From Beverwykella pulmonaria (taxonomy: Eukaryota > Ascomycota > Dothideomycetes > Pleosporales > Melanommataceae): a stretch of 64,000 nucleotides of DNA. Location: contig BCHH01000003.1 in assembly GCA_001599595.1 (NCBI GenBank), forward strand, positions 1,090,421 to 1,154,420, written 5' to 3'. Position numbers and translations under genes: made by a program. The notes under the pieces were generated by a model. That model did not search any database, had not been told where the DNA came from, and saw only the letters and a program-made list of their open reading frames with translations. Below, piece by piece: positions 59,579 through 64,000 of this stretch. Numbering within the stretch: the stretch's first letter is position 1; each line of letters begins with the position of its first letter.

Positions 59579-61413
59579 TTACTTCTTATAAAAGGTGCTC
59601 ATTCTATGCTTTGTCTCGCCCTCATATTGCGCAAGATCCACCAAAGCCTGTTCTCCTTCCCGAATAATGGCTTGTCGAATGGCTTCACTTCTTGGCTTAA
59701 TGCTAACCTTGAATGGTTGTGGGCGCATGTTCAAGCCGTTCCTAATTCTATTAGCACATGGTCCTTTGAATAGAAAGATGCGATGCATACGTGTAGTCAA
59801 AGATATCCACGGGAATCGGTTTCCCACTTTCATCAAGCGCAGGTTCAATTTTGAACCCCCAGACCAAGCGCGCGACCGTCAACCAAGTCCCCTGCTCTGC
59901 TAGTGCTTGCCCAGAGCAGATTCTTCGACCCCAGCCAAATGTCATGTAGCCCTTCTCGCCAGGGAAAGGTCTCGCGTCAGGACTGTTTTTAATGAACCTG
60001 TTCGGGTTAAATCGGTCTGGATCCGGGAATTCTCGCTCATTACGGTGAATCGCCCACACATTTCCTTGAATCCAAGTCGATTTCGGAATTAGCCAGCCGT
60101 TATAGTAATCATCTTGAATTGGTGCATGAGGTTGGCCACCGATGATAGCAACGGAACGCCATCGGAAGACTTCCTTGACGAGAGCGCGCATGTAAGGTAG
60201 GTTAGCATCGTCTTCAAAAGATGGACTGCGGTCCGATCCTACTACACGATCGAGTTCCTCCCATGCTGGAATTAGCGTCTCTGGGAATGCGCGCATGGCG
60301 AGAATAGCAGTGATCAAAGTGCTACTCGATGTGTCCGAGCCAGCCCCAAACAGGTTACCAGATAGTGCGGAAATCTCTTGAGGCCGGAGGTTGTACTTGG
60401 GCTGTTCTTTGAACAGCATTTTCGCATAGCAGTCTTCATGTCCAGGAGTCTCATTGGCCTCAGCAGTGAGGGAGTAGAAGAAGTCGTGGCCACGGTGATT
60501 CCCGCGTTTTCCTCCAAGGCCGTGCTTCCACGGAGCGTACGCGGTGGGAACTTTAGCGAGTATAGGGAAGGTTTCCAGCAACATGGGGAAGGTTTTTCCA
60601 GGTACATTCAAGTCTGCGGCTCTATGCATAACTGCAATAACCTCTGTGATAATTGGGTCCTTAGGATCACCCACTCGCCGACCGAAGCCAATAATGGAGA
60701 CAACACTGGTCGCATAGCGCTCGAAATGTGCCACATACTCCTCAGGAGATGTGAGTAGATCCAAAGCCACTACTTTGCTCTCATCGTTCTGGAAGTCGCG
60801 GTATCGCTTTACTTGCTGGATGCCGACGCCCTGGTGCATTAACTTTCTCTGCACTCGGAAGCGATCTCGTTCTGCCTGCGTAGTTGTGATCATGTTGACG
60901 AGGTTATTTTGGCCTGCGCCCAGCTCGGCAAATACAAGCATACGCGGACGGGAGCAGTAGATGCCCGCTCGTTTGTCGAGAAGCTCGCTGGCAGCCCAGG
61001 CATCATTGATCCAGACTGTTGGGTTCCTGGGCCGTACTGAGTAGAATATCAAAGTTGCTGATGAAGGCTACTGACCTTCCTATCCAGTAGGTGATCAAAG
61101 GGGTATTGTACTTCTTCGATAGTTCTTCAAAGTATATCCAGGGTTTGTTGTCTGGAAGCTGAAAGGTGTTTCCGACGATGGGCAGCGGTAATGGCCCAGG
61201 GGGCTATCATTCAATTAGAACACGTGATTTTCATGTAATAGAGTGTTGTCTGACCATCTTTGATCTCAGATATAGCATCCACGCATAGTCTGCAAGCACT
61301 CCTACGGCCGCGGTAACGAACAAGACCAGGACAATAGTCCCAGCCCCGAACTTCGATATACCATGCTGAATATAGTGCAGAGGTAGTGCCTCGAATAACT
61401 GCTCGATTGCCAT
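59579..61413 (-). CDS. Cytochrome P450 monooxygenase (second)
   Basis: Exons (high to low) 61413-61255, 61203-61076, 61026-59791, 59747-59579; introns 51, 49 and 43 bp; 563 aa in 1692 nt. An N-terminal membrane span reads GAGTIVLVLFVTAAVGVLAD, followed by the hinge PPGPLPLPIVGNTF. The I-helix is NLFGAGSDTSSSTLI, the K-helix ExxR motif LVKEVFRWR and the haem loop MTFGWGRRICSGQ with Cys466. The start MAIEQLF was chosen because it places the anchor correctly; an upstream in-frame ATG (61602) would add 63 residues. It is followed on the same strand by the FAD monooxygenase gene 495 bp away, and together they form a small oxidative gene pair typical of secondary metabolism. Substrate unknown. Confidence 0.92.
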
Positions 61414-62577
61414 GGCTTCTATCGTTTCGTGCTTGGATGTAGAGTGGAAAGCTAAAGCTGAGGTCGGTTCAAACTTTAGAATTCGAGAGGCGCCCGGTTC
61501 GGCAACAAATGCGCCCTGGATATTGAACAGCCAGTAAGCAGAGTCGAACCCCTGTCTGTGGTAGTACACCGTGCTTTCATGTGACCTATCTGGGGTCGAC
61601 ATTTGTCAGTTTCTTGGAGAAATATCGTAACCCCACATTGGAGTGGTGGGGCAGGTGGCCGGCAAATTCACACTGCACCTCTAGATTGGCGGAGAAGCCG
61701 AATAGCCGTGGGTTTCCGACAGCAACCCTTTGCTTGTTCCCGGAGAAGATAACTCAATTTATCGCGATACCTCTCGATCAAGCGTAGATCTGTAGCATGG
61801 AATGAAGTACGAACTTCATTTGTTGGCAGTCCGTTCTGCAAACCTTCTCAAAACACCTATGTCCACACGATATCTTTTCAGCAGCATGGAGAAATAATAA
61901 TAATTGTCTCTGTCAAGTGTCTATATCCCCGAAAATTCTTTAGATGACACCATTGGTGATGTCAAGCCTGGGAATCAAGCCTCTTGCAGCTCTGGATGCT
62001 TCGACAACCAGTAGGCAGACGTAGAAGGGCAATTACTCAAATTCAAGCCGATAGCACAATTCATGCTGATCATATCAGTGTTTAACGATGAATGCAGTAT
62101 TTAGACGCGATAGAAGTTGGGCTGTGGAGAGTTAAGGCGGCTCTAGAAGATAACGTGGTCCGTGCATCGTCACTCACCTCGGTATCATGGTTCCTTCCGT
62201 TTATTCCTTCTAGTTTCAACTTTCTGCTTACCGACTCTATTACATTTCCTTATAACTGATGTTGGGTTGACTTAGGTGCCTCCATATCTGTAGGCTTTTG
62301 CATCCGAAAATAGAGGCCTCTAAGCCGGCAATTTCGCGGGCCCGGAAAGTGGTCGACCCATGTTCATTACATAATTCTCGTCAACTATAAGAAGCTTACC
62401 ATGCCCGGTTTTATTTCACCTTGAACCTCTCAACCCTCACTCTCCATTTTCTGCCGGCTCTCTCCCGTGCACGGTACCTATTGCCCTGTTATACCATTCC
62501 TCGACGCCCTGTCTAACATAGTTCCAGCTTCTATTCTACCCGCGACGAAGTTGTTCTGGAAATAGATCATAAGGGGA
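61414..62577. other. Intergenic, no gene recognised
   Basis: Promoter of the second P450 and 3' flank of the AAA/nuclease paralogue; no frame of note. Confidence 0.5.
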
Positions 62578-64000
62578 CTAAAGAGTTGCCGACGCTGTCT
62601 CAGGAGAGCGGTCCGAGTCAGGTACGCCTAGGAGATCCCCGTTCACAAGTTGAAAGTTGTCGACCCATTTACCATCCTTATTCATCTCCCGCACGACCAT
62701 CTGGCGCGACCCAACAATCACCACTACAAAAGCACGGAATTTTTTGTCCTTAATCGCGTTTTGGACCGTAGACCCCGAAACATAGGACTGGAGCTGTTTG
62801 CGGACCAACCCAGTTTTTGGAGAGTTTCCGTCTACCCAGCTTTTGATGGTGCCGCTTCGGTATGCGTCATTTTTGAATGATAGCTTAAGAATCTGGTTTA
62901 GGTCCTTGGTCTCAAGATCCTTTGCTTTGTCGATATCACTTTTCTTCTCGGCTCTCTTTCCCATTCCCAAATAACGGATTGGGATGTTCTTGAACTCGAT
63001 GAGAGTGTAGACGTTTTCGTTGGTAACGAGGAGGTCAACAAAACCCAAGCGCTTAGTATCCTAACGTTTATCAGCTTCACATTAACTCTCATTGTATATT
63101 AAAACTGGGCTTACCTTCGTGACTTGATACTCGACTTCCGATTTTAGGGACTCATTCTCCAGTATCGTCCACAGAATACTGTCTCGATGGTGCTCCTCCT
63201 TTGAAAACGCGTCTCCAAAAATATCGCGCCGTCGTAGCAGGTAACGGTACCCCCTTAGAACATCAATTGGATTTCCTTTCCTAGCAAAAGTGTCCACAGC
63301 ATTCTTCATGAAGTGGTATACCCCAAGCCGATCTAAAAGCGCAAATCCAAACCTTTTCGCGGCGACGCGATTAGGGATCGTCAGCTTTGACAGGTCATTT
63401 GGATCAATAGTTAGGCCACCCATGTAGACCATTAAGGATCGCCAAGCAGATATATCAGCTACTCCGGTAGCCTGGATAGCCTAAGTAGATTATAAGTTGC
63501 CACATTTACAATACGAATAGAATGTGGCTTACCAGTTCGGACAGCTTAAAGCTGCGAAGCAATGCATTATAAGGAATCCTCTTGTAAGAACCGTGTCCAT
63601 CTTGTTCAAGTGCTAACCTCATGTCTTTCACTACTACAGGTGCCCCCGCACAAGCTTTTAAGAAGGCCTCAGACACCTCTGAGTTTTGAGGATCTCGAGC
63701 GTCGGGTTTTTCCCCACACCTAACGGCCTATAAACTCAAAATTAGTAGAGTTATATGGTCTTATTCTTGACGTACCTCAAGATATGAAAGAGCAGTCTGA
63801 GTATTGAAAACCGTCTCTACCCTCCGCCCATCACAGAAGTGATAACCATTGGCGTAATGGGTTAATTGCTCAAGGTGCCTTTGCGCCTCCTGCTCATCAT
63901 TACAGATGATATTTAGTGCCTCTAACACGTCAGATCGAGTTAAACCGCAAAGGCCAGCTATTCCCGAGTTGAAAGAGACATTTTCCTGATTGTTGGCGCC
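62578..64000 (-). CDS. Second AAA-ATPase-like / DUF1703 nuclease gene, partial at right edge
   Basis: C-terminal half of a protein related to the one at 34946-37636. Exons (high to low): from beyond 64000 to 63776, 63727-63533, 63480-63115, 63060-62578; introns 48-54 bp. It begins in the AAA-ATPase-like domain (NVSFNSGIAGLCGLTRSDVL, HYANGYHFCDGRRVETVFNT), then SEVSEAFLKACAG and WRSLMVYMGGLTIDPNDLSK. The nuclease core is GFVDLLVTNENVYTLIEFKN, with Asp, Glu and Lys of a PD-(D/E)XK site in the right spacing, followed by AFVVVIVGSRQMVVREMNKD. Intron positions match those of the paralogue closely, so both derive from one ancestral gene, although protein identity is low to moderate. The frame is intact over the visible part. 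The N-terminus, with the P-loop, lies outside the window. Confidence 0.85.

Overview
The window is nuclear DNA of a filamentous ascomycete, most likely a Dothideomycete. Genes are split by 43-150 bp GT...AG introns, many with a CTAAC-type branch site. The families present are fungus-specific: HET-NACHT-WD40, DUF1996-WSC, DUF6590, DUF7580 and AAA-ATPase-like/DUF1703. Conserved housekeeping genes lie beside decayed, repeat-rich accessory blocks. No rRNA, tRNA, CRISPR array or virus was recognised. Exon joins were worked out by hand; every spliced model given keeps an open frame and a length divisible by three, unless stated otherwise.

Layout. 1-3.3 kb: no gene seen. 3.36-8.4 kb: two tandem relics of Argonaute genes. 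The second is split by a hAT DNA transposon with an exact 8 bp target duplication and terminal inverted repeats; the transposase carries stop codons typical of C-to-T decay. 9.1-10.9 kb: a divergent housekeeping pair, SNU13 (snRNP/snoRNP protein) and the V-ATPase proteolipid c. 11.8-13.8 kb: a secreted DUF1996-WSC protein. 16.5-21.9 kb: a divergent pair of fungal accessory families, a C2H2/DUF6590 protein and a DUF7580 protein. 23-32.8 kb: a conserved block with a disordered proline-rich protein, a Gfo/Idh/MocA oxidoreductase, a RING protein resembling Slx8, the mitochondrial DNA polymerase gamma (MIP1) and a small mitochondrial protein.

34-64 kb is accessory. It holds a membrane-protein pseudogene, a SAM-like/AAA-ATPase/PD-(D/E)XK nuclease gene, and a truncated hAT carrying a nested LINE fragment with an 11 bp target duplication. 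A methyltransferase fossil, an ABM-domain protein and a cytochrome P450 follow. Next come a TPR-array gene and a divergent HET-NACHT-WD40 NLR gene, then an FAD monooxygenase plus P450 pair, and finally a second AAA/nuclease paralogue cut by the right edge.

The most notable signals are (1) the tandem Argonaute relics interrupted by a hAT element, (2) an NLR-type locus in which a TPR protein with a putative N-terminal amyloid-like motif lies head-to-head with a HET-NACHT-WD40 gene frameshifted inside near-identical WD repeats, and (3) two diverged copies of a SAM-like/AAA/nuclease gene. All are candidate defence or genome-conflict loci. Function is inferred from sequence only.
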